DNA of 64,000 nucleotides from an uncultured Oscillospiraceae bacterium (GTDB lineage Bacteria > Bacillota > Clostridia > Oscillospirales > Oscillospiraceae): NCBI GenBank assembly GCA_944386975.1, contig CALXDC010000003.1:33182-97181 (forward strand). The letters are read 5' to 3'. The number at the start of each line of letters is the position of its first letter. Within the stretch, counting starts at the first letter, position 1. The notes under the pieces are model-generated. The model searched no databases and was not told the origin of the DNA. It saw only the letters and a program-made list of their open reading frames with translations. Below, in pieces: positions 23,791-32,222 of the stretch. The translations under genes were made by a program, and so were the position numbers.

Positions 23791-25409
23791 GCAGGGAAAG
23801 TCAGCGGCTGTGGGAGGCAATGAGCAGCCTCTCCGACGAGAAGATCGACCAGGGGGCCGCCTTCGCCACCCAAAAGCGGCTCCACCGCCGCCGGTGGATG
23901 GCCCTGGCCGCCTGCCTGGTGCTGGTGCTGGGGATCGGTGCGGCCTGGCGGTTTGTCCGCTTCGGAGCCAGTGCCGGGGGGACCGGCAGCGAGGACGGCG
24001 TGACCTTCCAGGTCTACGCCGGTCCCGTGTTCCCGCTGGCCCTGGGAGCGGCGGACGACGCCGTCACCGCCTTTCGGACCGTCACGTTGGACTTCGCCCC
24101 CTGGGAGCCGGTGTGGATCTCCAACGAGGCGGAGGCCGCCAGCCGCACCTACCTTACGGAGGCGGAGCGGCAGGAGGTGCTGGAGCAGTATGACCAGTGG
24201 TTCCCCGAGGGGGGCTACTACCAGGAGTCCGACGATATCCGGGTCACCGACGAATATGTCCTCACCAACGCCTCATCAGAGGACCGGACGGTGACGGTGC
24301 GCTACCCCTTCGCCGCACCACTCTACAACCTCCAAAAGCTGCAGCCGTCGCTGACGGCGGAGGGGGAGGCCCTGGAGACCGTCCTCCGGGTAGGAGCATA
24401 TTCCGGCGGCTTTACCGGAGTCTGGGGGGCAAACGACCCCGAGGGCAGCGCCAACCTCAGCCAGCCCGCCGGCTGGGAGGACTACCGGGACCTCCTCTCC
24501 GACGGCAGCTATCTGGAAAACGCTCTGGGTCCGGCTCCGTCGGTGGACAACATCCCCGTCATCGTCTACCGCTTCACGGATCCCTACGGCCCGGAGGCGG
24601 ACGAGGCGGCAGGCGTGCCCAATCCAACCCTCCGGGTGTCCATGGACCTCGACTACGGGGAGACCACGGTGCTGTCCTACGGCTTCCACGCCGGGGCCTA
24701 TGACGCCCAGGCGGGGACCATGATGAAGGGCTTCTCCATCCCCGACCCGGAGGACGGCGGGACCTATTACCTCCTGGTGCTGGGGGAGGATGTGGCAAAC
24801 ATGGCGATCCAGGGCTATGTCACCGGCGGGACGGACTCCGATACCATGGAGCTGGATGGCTGCGGCGTGACGGTGGAGCGGTACGAGAGTGATCTGGATA
24901 CCATGCTGCGGACCATCCTGGCTTCGGATGTGAGCTGGCAGGACTATCTGACGGAGACCGGCCTCGGCTTTGAGACCTGCTACCGGGCCTTTCTGGAGCT
25001 GTTTCTCCAATACGGGGTCCTCTCCGACAGCGGCGTGGAGCGGTACGCCTTCGGCAATCTGGAGGACTTCACCGGCGAGACCTTCCGCATCGACCGGGTG
25101 TGCTGGCTGGAGGGGACGGTGACCATCCCCGCTGGGGGCAGCCTCACAGTGACGGCGGAGATGACCAAGTCTCCCAGCTTCGACTACGCCTGCACCCGCA
25201 CGGAGAACCGCGGGATCTACGGCTACGATATGGTGACGGCCCTGGGGTCCCAGCTCACCTTCACTGGACAGGAGGCAGTGATCGAGGACCGGGGCCTGGT
25301 GGAGATCGCCTTCCAGAACTTCGGCTTTGACCTGGAGACCGGGGTCCGCCGGGTGGCGCTGGATGTGGGTCAGGACCACTACTATCTGGGCGTGCAGCGC
25401 AGGACGTAA
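23787..25409 (+). CDS. Membrane-anchored regulator, probable anti-sigma factor
   Basis: A 540-residue protein starting in the ATGA overlap with the sigma gene. A short cytoplasmic N-terminus (1-35, MSRESQRLWEAMSSLSDEKID) resembles the helical sigma-binding segment of Clostridia anti-sigma factors. One helix follows (about 37-52, MALAACLVLVLGIGAAW), then about 480 extracellular residues rich in Asp, Glu, Gly and Tyr. No named domain is recognised in the outer part; it may be the sensory region. Function is inferred from position and topology. Confidence 0.8.
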   Translation: MSRESQRLWEAMSSLSDEKIDQGAAFATQKRLHRRRWMALAACLVLVLGIGAAWRFVRFGASAGGTGSEDGVTFQVYAGPVFPLALGAADDAVTAFRTVTLDFAPWEPVWISNEAEAASRTYLTEAERQEVLEQYDQWFPEGGYYQESDDIRVTDEYVLTNASSEDRTVTVRYPFAAPLYNLQKLQPSLTAEGEALETVLRVGAYSGGFTGVWGANDPEGSANLSQPAGWEDYRDLLSDGSYLENALGPAPSVDNIPVIVYRFTDPYGPEADEAAGVPNPTLRVSMDLDYGETTVLSYGFHAGAYDAQAGTMMKGFSIPDPEDGGTYYLLVLGEDVANMAIQGYVTGGTDSDTMELDGCGVTVERYESDLDTMLRTILASDVSWQDYLTETGLGFETCYRAFLELFLQYGVLSDSGVERYAFGNLEDFTGETFRIDRVCWLEGTVTIPAGGSLTVTAEMTKSPSFDYACTRTENRGIYGYDMVTALGSQLTFTGQEAVIEDRGLVEIAFQNFGFDLETGVRRVALDVGQDHYYLGVQRRT

Positions 25410-25417
25410 ACAAAGAA

Positions 25418-25450
25418 AGGTCCTCTGCAGGGGAACCCTGCAGAGGACCT
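25418..25450 (-). terminator. Terminator between convergent anti-sigma and MATE genes
   Basis: A perfect 15-base stem (AGGTCCTCTGCAGGG with its complement, GAA loop). On the minus strand TTCTTTGTTT follows; on the plus strand the T-run is poor. Confidence 0.85.
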
Positions 25451-25462
25451 TGCCTGTTTGGT

Positions 25463-26830
25463 TCATCCAATGACGTGGAATTCCTTCCATTTGCCCCGGC
25501 GGTAGCGGACCAGGAAGAGCACCGCCCGGACCACCCAGTCGCCGAACATGGCCAACCACACGCCCATCAGCCCCATGCCGAGGCCCCAGCTGCTGGCCAG
25601 CACGTAGCTCAGCGCCACCCGGCAGGCGAACATGGAGCACAGGGACACCACCATGGTGAACACCGCGTCTCCCGCTGCCCGGAGGGAGTTGGGCAGGGTG
25701 AAGGCCATGGGCCAGAAGATCACATTGGCCACCGCGCACACCCGCAGCACCTGGGCCGCCAGTTCCATGGCCTGGGGGCTGAGATTGAAGAGCGTCACCA
25801 GATATCCGGCGGCAAAAAACTGCACGGCGCTCATGGCCAGCATGCACAGGTAGCTGGCCGTCACCAGCTGCCGGGTATACCGCTGGGCCTGCCGGACCTC
25901 TCCCGCGCCCATGCACCGGCCGATCACGGTGATGATGGCGAGGCCCAAGGCCATCCCCGGCACGTTGACCACCCCCGCCACGCTGTTGGCGATGGCGTTG
26001 GCGGCCACGGCGGAGGTGCCAAAGGTGGTGATCAGGTTCAGCACCAGCAGCTTGCCCGCCTGAAACATCCCGTTTTCCATGCCGTTGGGGATGCCGATGA
26101 ACAAAATCCGCTTGACCATATCCCAGCGGAACTGGAAGCGCAGGATGCCCTCCACCCGCACCGTGTTCCGGGGGTGGCCCAGCATGGCCATGATGATGAT
26201 TGCCGCGGCGATCCGGGAGACCAGGGTGCCGATGCCGGCGCCGGCGGCCCCCATCTGGAAGCCGTAGATCAAGATGGCGTTGACGGCGATGTTGATGATG
26301 TTGATGATCAGGGAGCAGAGCATGGACACCTTGCTGTTGCCCATGGCCCGGAAGAGGGCGGCTCCGGCGTTATACACTCCCATGAAGGGATAGGCTGCCG
26401 CCGTCAGCAGGAAGTAGACGAGGGCGCTGGCCATCACATCCGGCTCCACCTTGCCGAAAATCAGGGCCAGGATATGCTGCCGGAATACCAGGGCCACCGC
26501 CATCAGAAAGAGGGACACGGCGGTCATGGCGTATAGGAGCTGGTTGGCCGCCGTCCGGGCGTTGTGCGGCTCCCGCCGCCCCAGATACTGGGAGACGACC
26601 ACCGCGCCGCCGGTGCTGAGGGCGGAGAAGATCTGAATGATGAGCGTATTGATGTTGTCCACCAGGGAGACGCCGGACACAGCGGCTTCTCCGGCAGTGG
26701 TGACCATGACGGTGTCCGCCATGCCCACTGTCATCAGCAGCAGCTGTTCGATCACCAGGGGGACGATCAGCCGCAGCAGGTCGTCGCGGGTAAAGAGGGG
26801 GGTGGATGTCTGCAGGGTCTTCTCCGGCAC
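25463..26830 (-). CDS. MATE family efflux transporter
   Basis: A 455-residue exporter with twelve helices in two MatE halves, driven by Na+ or H+. Seen: MADTVMVTTAGEAAVSGVSLVDNINTLIIQIFSALSTGGAVVVSQYLG in the first half and GMENGMFQAGKLLVLNLI in the second. The start is GTG at 26830, seven bases after AAGGAGG. Drug or metabolite substrate unknown; there is no linked regulator. Confidence 0.93.
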   Translation of the reverse strand: MPEKTLQTSTPLFTRDDLLRLIVPLVIEQLLLMTVGMADTVMVTTAGEAAVSGVSLVDNINTLIIQIFSALSTGGAVVVSQYLGRREPHNARTAANQLLYAMTAVSLFLMAVALVFRQHILALIFGKVEPDVMASALVYFLLTAAAYPFMGVYNAGAALFRAMGNSKVSMLCSLIINIINIAVNAILIYGFQMGAAGAGIGTLVSRIAAAIIIMAMLGHPRNTVRVEGILRFQFRWDMVKRILFIGIPNGMENGMFQAGKLLVLNLITTFGTSAVAANAIANSVAGVVNVPGMALGLAIITVIGRCMGAGEVRQAQRYTRQLVTASYLCMLAMSAVQFFAAGYLVTLFNLSPQAMELAAQVLRVCAVANVIFWPMAFTLPNSLRAAGDAVFTMVVSLCSMFACRVALSYVLASSWGLGMGLMGVWLAMFGDWVVRAVLFLVRYRRGKWKEFHVIG

Positions 26831-27000
26831 GGGTCTGCCTCCTTTTTGCTACACACAGGATGAAAGGAATTGCCTCCGATTGGCAGACCCCATTGTACTC
26901 CCGCCCCCAGGAAAAACAATTGGCAAATGTTACAAATTGTGCCTGTTTTCTCCGCCCTTCTCTCCAACAGGGCACTGTGTGCGCCAAATTTTCCGAACGC

Positions 27001-27771
27001 CTATAGCCGCGCCAGCACCTCCTCCACCCGGCGGCAGCGGCGGGGGAACCGGGCCTTCAGCTCCTCCGCGGCGCTCTCCATGAGGTGCGCCTCCCCCACC
27101 GCCTCCAGCATGGGGACGTCGTTGTAGTTGTCCCCGATGGCCAGCACCTCTTCCGGCGAGACACCCAGCGTGCGGCAGAGGGCGGCGATGCCCGTGCCCT
27201 TGTCCGCTACGGTGAAATCCACCCACCGCTCCCCGGCTACCGCAACGGAAAACCGGTCCGACCAGCGGGGGATCATCTCCGCCGCCACCGGCTTTGCGCC
27301 GCCGGGGCAGTAGGCCGACAGCTTCACCACCGGCTCCGGGATGTCCTCCCAGCGGTCCGCCCGGGCGCAGCGGTTGCCCAGCGCCTGAATCGGAGCAACC
27401 ACCAGTCCGCCGTCGGCAGGGCAGGTATAGCTCACGTTTTCCCCCGAGACCATGATCTCACAGTCGGCCCTTTCCCGGATCTCACACCACAGCGCCCGGC
27501 CTGTCTCCGGCGCCACCGTCACCTTTTCCAGCAGGGGACCGGGGTTCCCGGGGCCGAAGAGCAGGGCGCCGTTTTCACAGAGGTACATGAGCTGATCGGC
27601 TACCGGGGCGAACAGGCGGCGGAGACTGGCGTACTGCCGACCGCTGGCGGGGCAGAAGAGGATGCCCCGCTCCCTGAGGCGGCGGATCTCCCGGAAGATC
27701 ACCGGGTCGATCTCGCAGCCCCCCTCCTGGAGCAGCGTGCCGTCAATGTCACAGGCGATCACTTTGATCAT
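27001..27771 (-). CDS. HAD-superfamily phosphatase, Cof type
   Basis: A 256-residue hydrolase. Motif I DIDGTLLQ has the nucleophile and acid Asp; motif II is in CPASGRQYASL; motif III Lys is in VADKGTGI; motif IV is IGDNYNDVPML. The inserted cap (about 85-185) is of the Cof C2B kind found in sugar and nucleotide phosphate phosphatases. ATG after AGGAGATGCGAT. Followed by the HAD-ArsR intergenic hairpin. Confidence 0.92.
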   Translation of the reverse strand: MIKVIACDIDGTLLQEGGCEIDPVIFREIRRLRERGILFCPASGRQYASLRRLFAPVADQLMYLCENGALLFGPGNPGPLLEKVTVAPETGRALWCEIRERADCEIMVSGENVSYTCPADGGLVVAPIQALGNRCARADRWEDIPEPVVKLSAYCPGGAKPVAAEMIPRWSDRFSVAVAGERWVDFTVADKGTGIAALCRTLGVSPEEVLAIGDNYNDVPMLEAVGEAHLMESAAEELKARFPRRCRRVEEVLARL

Positions 27772-27795
27772 ATCGCATCTCCTCTCTATATCGGG

Positions 27796-27827
27796 AACAA
27801 GCCCGCAGACACGGCTGCGGGCTTGTT
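27796..27827 (-). terminator. Hairpin between arsR-like and HAD genes
   Basis: AACAAGCCCGCAG (27796-27808) pairs with CTGCGGGCTTGTT (27815-27827). T-runs are short on both sides. It follows the arsR-like stop directly and would partly separate the two minus-strand genes. Confidence 0.7.
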
Positions 27828-27837
27828 TGGTACAGGG

Positions 27838-28305
27838 TTATTTGGCACGTTTGCGGGGGGTCTTGGCCGCCGGCTTCTTCCCGACGCTCTTGGGGGCGGC
27901 GGGAGCCGTCTCCGCCGGAGTTTCGGCCTCCGCAGGGGCGCTGGCGGCCGCAGGGACCTCCACCGTCACCGCCGCTTTGGCGGCGGTCTCGGCGTTTTCC
28001 GCCAGTACCTGGGCGGGATTCCAGGGCCAATAGTCCTTGCTGCTGATGGTATCCAGCACCAGCATAAACTCGTCCCAGGTTCTGCGGTCGATACTGTAAT
28101 AGGTCCGTTTCCCGGTCTTTTTCTCCTGGAGAAGCTTGCTGTCCGTCATAGCCTTCATGTGGTGGGACAGGGTGGGCTGGCTGATGGTAAACTCGCCCAG
28201 CAGCTCGCTGGCGCATTTTTCGCCGTCCACCAGCAGCTGCAGAATCCGGATGCGGTGGGGGTCGCCGAGGACCTTGCACAGCTCCGACACTTCATTGATG
28301 TTCAT
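27838..28305 (-). CDS. ArsR-family transcriptional repressor with Ala/Pro/Lys tail
   Basis: A 155-residue regulator. Residues 1-90 form the winged helix: LGDPHRIRILQLLVDGEKCASELLGEF, then recognition helix ISQPTLSHHMKAM and wing KKTGKRTYYSI. Cys31 is the only clear candidate ligand. The odd part is residues about 104-155, an Ala/Pro/Glu stretch ending in a basic KKPAAKTPRKRAK that resembles histone-H1 tails. Start ATG at 28305 after GGGAGG. A palindrome overlaps its transcription start, pointing to autorepression. Confidence 0.9.
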   Translation of the reverse strand: MNINEVSELCKVLGDPHRIRILQLLVDGEKCASELLGEFTISQPTLSHHMKAMTDSKLLQEKKTGKRTYYSIDRRTWDEFMLVLDTISSKDYWPWNPAQVLAENAETAAKAAVTVEVPAAASAPAEAETPAETAPAAPKSVGKKPAAKTPRKRAK

Positions 28306-28318
28306 ACGTACCTCCCAT

Positions 28319-28370
28319 AGACAGGATTCTATCTGTCTCATAGCATACGGCAGGACAGACTGCCTGTCAA
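28319..28370 (-). promoter_or_regulatory. arsR-like promoter and candidate operator
   Basis: Minus strand: TTGACA (28365-28370), 17-bp spacer, TATGCT (28342-28347). Just downstream lies the interrupted palindrome AGACAG-N8-CTGTCT (28319-28338), covering the start site. The spacer itself carries a second GGCAG..CTGCC-like dyad. Confidence 0.82.
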
Positions 28371-28397
28371 GGAAAATTTTGCAAAAAAACTCCAGTT

Positions 28398-28859
28398 TTA
28401 TGACCTACCGCGGCGCAGCTGTGCCAGAAGGGCGGAGCAGCCGGCCAGCACGTCCCGGTAGGTCTCGTCAAAGTTGCCGGTGTACCAGGGATCGGCAATG
28501 TCCCGTTGTTCGCCGGTGAAGGAGAGGAGGAGGTGAATTTTGTGCTGGCGGTCGTCGCCCAAGATCCGCTCCATGCCGCGGAGATTGTACCGGTCCATGC
28601 AGATAAGGTAGTCAAAGCGGGCGTAATCCCCCTTTTCCAGTCTGCGGGCGGTTTTGCCGGAGCAGTCGATGCCGTGCTCCCGGAGCTTCCGGCGGGCGGG
28701 GGGATAAACAGGGTTTCCCAGTTCCTCGCAGCTGGTGGCGGCGGAAGCAATTTCAAATTCTCCCGCCAGCCCTGCTTTTTGTACGAGATCCTTCATGATA
28801 AATTCCGCCATAGGGCTGCGGCAGATATTGCCGTGGCACACGAAAAGTATTTTTATCAT
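28398..28859 (-). CDS. Low-molecular-weight protein-tyrosine phosphatase
   Basis: A 153-residue phosphatase. The P-loop is CHGNICRS (Cys8, Arg14, Ser15), right at the N-terminus as the family requires; the acid loop is DPWYTGNFDETY, with Asp-Pro. It hydrolyses phosphotyrosine. In Gram-positives these genes are often tied to capsule kinases, but none is nearby. ATG after GGAAGGGATATAGGAAAG. Confidence 0.95.
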   Translation of the reverse strand: MIKILFVCHGNICRSPMAEFIMKDLVQKAGLAGEFEIASAATSCEELGNPVYPPARRKLREHGIDCSGKTARRLEKGDYARFDYLICMDRYNLRGMERILGDDRQHKIHLLLSFTGEQRDIADPWYTGNFDETYRDVLAGCSALLAQLRRGRS

Positions 28860-29578
28860 CTTTCCTATATCCCTTCCTAAATCGTTTCTCCCTTGCCGCT
28901 ACGGGCTTCCCTGGGGATTTCTCCTGGAAAATTTCTCTGTGTCTGTACATCACTGCGGTTTTTCATATAAATTTCCGGGCAAGGGGGGCGGCACAGTGCT
29001 TGAGACAGTAGGAATCAAGCAGCTGCAGCCGGTTTTCAACCCCCCAAATCGCCTCTGTGATGAAAAGAGCATTTGCAGGACAAAGAAAGTATAGCATAAC
29101 AAGCCGCCCTTTTCACCACCAAGTTCAGGTAGCGTACCGTGCTTTCGCAATTTGTTCTGCAGGCAGCGTTTGATTCGGCCTGTGGTCCCAATTCATCATG
29201 CCGATGGGGAGCCGGTCTCATTCGGCAGTCTGCGCAGCGCAGGGATGACGGAAATGGAGCGGTCTTCCGCAGTCCGGCAGCCCGTTCACGGGGTGGAGCT
29301 GCCTGTAACCGCCTGCCGCATCATCGTGCGCTCCATCAATTTATGGAGCTTGACGGTCCTGTTTTTCCCACGTGGGGACATATAGAAAAGAAGAAAGGGT
29401 CTTGCTGCAATTTTCAGACGGCGATGACCGGTGGGACTCGGCGGGATCCATACAGGCGCAGGCAGTCCAACCGGCGAGCGTGCTGTAAAAGACGATCAAG
29501 AAGGGGGAACAGTGATGGAATATTGAGGCCCTTTCCCTGCTGGGGCAGCCGCCGTCAAAAGAAGAAGGAGGTTCTATC
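28860..29578. other. 719-bp region without a recognisable gene
   Basis: Lower GC than the flanks up to about 29100. The longest frame (29139-29627) has no ribosome site and a composition unlike a protein. I see no hairpin array, tRNA or riboswitch. It may be decayed coding sequence at the edge of the lipoprotein-rich stretch. Confidence 0.55.
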
Positions 29579-30271
29579 ATGTACAAGCGATATGGATGCA
29601 TACTGGCTTTGTTGGGCGTTATACTGACATTATCCGGTTGTAAGGACCCGGCAGACGGACAATCCGTACAACAGGACCAGACATCCGGCTTCTCCTATGC
29701 CCAGGTTCTTGAGAGCGTGGAGGAAAAAATTCTTTACACAGGGAGAGACGACGGAGATAGTCAGGCGCTGCTATACGATTTGAACGGCGATGGCGTGGAA
29801 GAGCTGCTGCTATGCTACCTGTATGGAGGCGGTTGGACTGCCTTTGAGGTCTGGACCACTGCCGATGAGATTCCGGTCCAGCTCTGCGCCGTTTCCGACA
29901 TGGGCAATGTTGCAGGGAATGGGTCCTACGGAATGAGTCTGGCTGCCGGCGATGGCGGCGAGCTCCTCTGCTTCTGGTATCAAAACAGCGAGTCGAGCCC
30001 TCCGGGCAGCACGAGCAGATACTGTGCCTGCCTGTGGGAAATTGGAGATTCTGTTTTTCCTTATGGTCCGCAGCGCCTGGGGTGGACCATTTACCGGACC
30101 GAGAGCGATTCCGAACTCAAGGCTTCTTATGGAATGGGAAGCGGAAACTATGTGCTTGCGGACTATGAGAATATGATGGAAAAGTGGATGGACGCGCCGG
30201 AGGAGCAGCTGGCGGGAACAAATGCTGCGGATGGCCTGACCGTTGGGGAGTTGCTGGGGCAGCTTCAATAG
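29579..30271 (+). CDS. Lipoprotein with EF-hand-like repeat motif
   Basis: A 230-residue predicted lipoprotein: signal peptide with lipobox LSGC (Cys21), then a globular part. LLYDLNGDGVEELLLCY matches the DxNxDG calcium-loop motif of FG-GAP/VCBS-like proteins. ATG is eight bases from AAGGAGG. No family name recognised. Codon use is less GC-rich than neighbouring operons, and it stands alone in the disordered 29-34 kb stretch. Confidence 0.78.
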   Translation: MYKRYGCILALLGVILTLSGCKDPADGQSVQQDQTSGFSYAQVLESVEEKILYTGRDDGDSQALLYDLNGDGVEELLLCYLYGGGWTAFEVWTTADEIPVQLCAVSDMGNVAGNGSYGMSLAAGDGGELLCFWYQNSESSPPGSTSRYCACLWEIGDSVFPYGPQRLGWTIYRTESDSELKASYGMGSGNYVLADYENMMEKWMDAPEEQLAGTNAADGLTVGELLGQLQ

Positions 30272-30482
30272 GTACGCAGAAGAATGCTGCGGATGGACAA
30301 ATGCTTCCGGCGCTGCGCTGCGTCCTCGTTTCCCTGTTACCGATAAGAAGACCGCCGCATGAGGAACATGCCGTTCTGTCCGTCATCTTCGCACGGACCG
30401 GCTGCTGCAGAGACGGGGCTATGCTTTACACCGGCCGCTAAGTGTCGGTATCCCGCTGGGTGTGAGGATTGCCCACAGAAAA

Positions 30483-30518
30483 ACCGCCGTCTCCAGGCCT
30501 GTGCGCCGGGACGGCGGT
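30483..30518. terminator. Hairpin between lipoprotein and frameshifted anti-sigma gene
   Basis: ACCGCCGTC (30483-30491) pairs with GACGGCGGT (30510-30518); CTTTGTTTT follows on the plus strand and a short TTTTT lies on the minus side. It can serve both converging transcripts. Confidence 0.7.
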
Positions 30519-30598
30519 CTTTGTTTTCGCTGAGATACGGAATTGCCCCATTCCTGGGGCGCATCCGCGAAAGGGCTGTTTTCTGCCGGGGCGGCGTG

Positions 30599-31467
30599 TC
30601 ATGGAAACATGGAGTCCGCCATTTTCTTCAGATCATCCGGGCCTACGCATCCGGTAATCGAAAATACCGTATCCTCATACTGCCAGACGACCACATGGCG
30701 GGAATTGTTGGTGAAAAGATAGTGGCGCACCCCATTGCTGTAGAACTCCTCAACGGGATTTTCGTCCTTTACAAACTGAGGCGTGGAGATCGTGTCTATA
30801 TTTACTGTCACCATCAGGTACTCCTCATCCGCACAGTAAGCGGCGGTAAGGTTCCGACCGGACTCATGAAAGTAGGCGATGGTGTCCAGATATTCGTAGC
30901 CCTCCGGGACCCACTGGGGCGCCTGGACGCCCGTAATGCCGCAGGCGTCGAAGGCGGCCTGCACGGAGTCAAAGTGTGCTTCCACCGGCTGGAGAACCTC
31001 CGGGAGCTCCTCGGTGGAGGCTTCCGTCTGTGCGGACTCCTCCGCTTCGAGGCCTGCCGTCTCCAACCTGTCCCGTCCCAGGGCGGCGGGGATAATGACG
31101 GCGAGAAGCACGGCGGCCGTTGCTGCGGCGGCGAGGCCGCGCCGCAGTCTGCGGGATTTCCCGCGGGGCCGTCCGGGCGTTTTCCCGCCCCAGGGGGCCT
31201 CAGCAGGGGGGAAGAGGCACAGACCCTCGCCCTCCGGGGTGTTGTACTTTGTCTGAAAGTCCTGCAGCGCCTGGGACACGTCGCTGAGGCGGCAGTCCTC
31301 CCCGGCCCGGGCCGCTCCTCCAGCACCGCCATGATCAACGCCGCGTCGGCGCCGTCGGCGGAAAGACTGCCGCCCAGAGCGTCCTGACGCAGCAAATCCA
31401 GCAGCTGCGCTTCGCTCAGCTGCCGCAGCATGTCCCGCTTTCTATGATACGTTGACGAATCCGCCAT
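30599..31467 (-). pseudogene. Anti-sigma-like DUF4367 protein gene broken by a frameshift
   Basis: The N-terminal part starts at the ATG at 31467 (MADSSTYHRKRDMLRQLSEA) and is in one frame to about 31315. The sequence then makes protein sense only one frame over: EDCRLSDVSQALQDFQTKY, a helix (AAAATAAVLLAVIIPAALG) and a C-terminal DUF4367-like domain (about the last 110 residues, QWVPEGYEYLDTIAYF). One extra G in the G-rich run near 31305 would restore a protein of about 290 residues. It sits 30 bp after a sigma gene, the usual place for the anti-sigma. It could be a real mutation, a phase-variable tract or an assembly error. Confidence 0.78.
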
Positions 31468-31497
31468 AGGGAGGCCTCCTGTTGTGGGAAATGGATA

Positions 31498-31968
31498 TCA
31501 CAGGGATTGGGGTGCAAACTGGCTTTGCAGCTTCTTCATCAGCTGCTGCATGCGCTTTTGACAGGACCACAGGGTAACGCCCCGTTCCTCGGCCATTTCC
31601 GCATAGGTTGCCCGCTCCAGAACCGAGCGGCGCAGCATGCCATACTCCTCCGCCGAGAGAAAGGACGCGCAGCGCTCCGCTCCGCCGGGGCCGTCCTGGG
31701 AATCGGACAGCGCCATGAAATACGCCGTCCGGGCGGCGTCTGCGTTCCGTATGTTTTCCAAAATGCCCTTCAGCTCCTCCGTCAGCCATTTGACCGGGCT
31801 GGGAGCAGCCTCCAGCGCGTCCCGGTTCCGAAAGGCGGAGAGGAACACCGCCTGGGTTGCCTCCTCCGCCTGTCCCCAGCTTCCCAGGACGGCGTAGGCG
31901 TAGAATTTCAGCTGATTGAAATAGGTGGAGTAGCACTCGGCAAAGAACGCGTTCTTTTCCTCCGTCAT
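31498..31968 (-). CDS. ECF-like sigma factor
   Basis: A 156-residue sigma-70-like protein. Region 2 analogue: YSTYFNQLKFYAYAVLGSWGQAEEATQAVFLSAF; region 4 analogue: LSAEEYGMLRRSVLERATYAEMAEERGVTLWSCQKRMQQLMKKL, a helix-turn-helix. Divergent from textbook ECF but with the same layout. ATG after GGGAGGGAGGACC. Its partner downstream is frameshifted, so if both are real the sigma factor may be unrestrained. Confidence 0.82.
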   Translation of the reverse strand: MTEEKNAFFAECYSTYFNQLKFYAYAVLGSWGQAEEATQAVFLSAFRNRDALEAAPSPVKWLTEELKGILENIRNADAARTAYFMALSDSQDGPGGAERCASFLSAEEYGMLRRSVLERATYAEMAEERGVTLWSCQKRMQQLMKKLQSQFAPQSL

Positions 31969-32049
31969 GGCTCGGTCCTCCCTCCCGCGCCCCTGAAGGG
32001 GGCGTCATGGCGGCGTTCCGTCCAGGGGAACGGTCCCGCCGTTTTCTTG

Positions 32050-32078
32050 ACTATACACAATTTGAACGCAAAGATCAA
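32050..32078 (-). promoter_or_regulatory. Promoter of the sigma/anti-sigma pair
   Basis: Minus strand: TTGATC (32073-32078), 17-bp spacer, TATAGT (32050-32055), about 80 bp before the sigma start. Confidence 0.65.
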
Positions 32079-32222
32079 CCGCCGGGAGGAATCTGTTTTA
32101 CATGACAAAAATTCCGGTAAAAAATTGTGAAAGCCGCCTGTCCGTTTGGCGTGAGCGGGCGACATATACCTGATAAGGAGTAGAACAACCTCGCACCAAG
32201 AGTGAATCAGGGGAGGAGAAGC

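Noticed and set aside
29139-29627. 162-codon frame upstream of the first lipoprotein
   Set aside because: No ribosome site, Arg/Cys-rich unlikely composition, and it overlaps the start of the better-supported lipoprotein.
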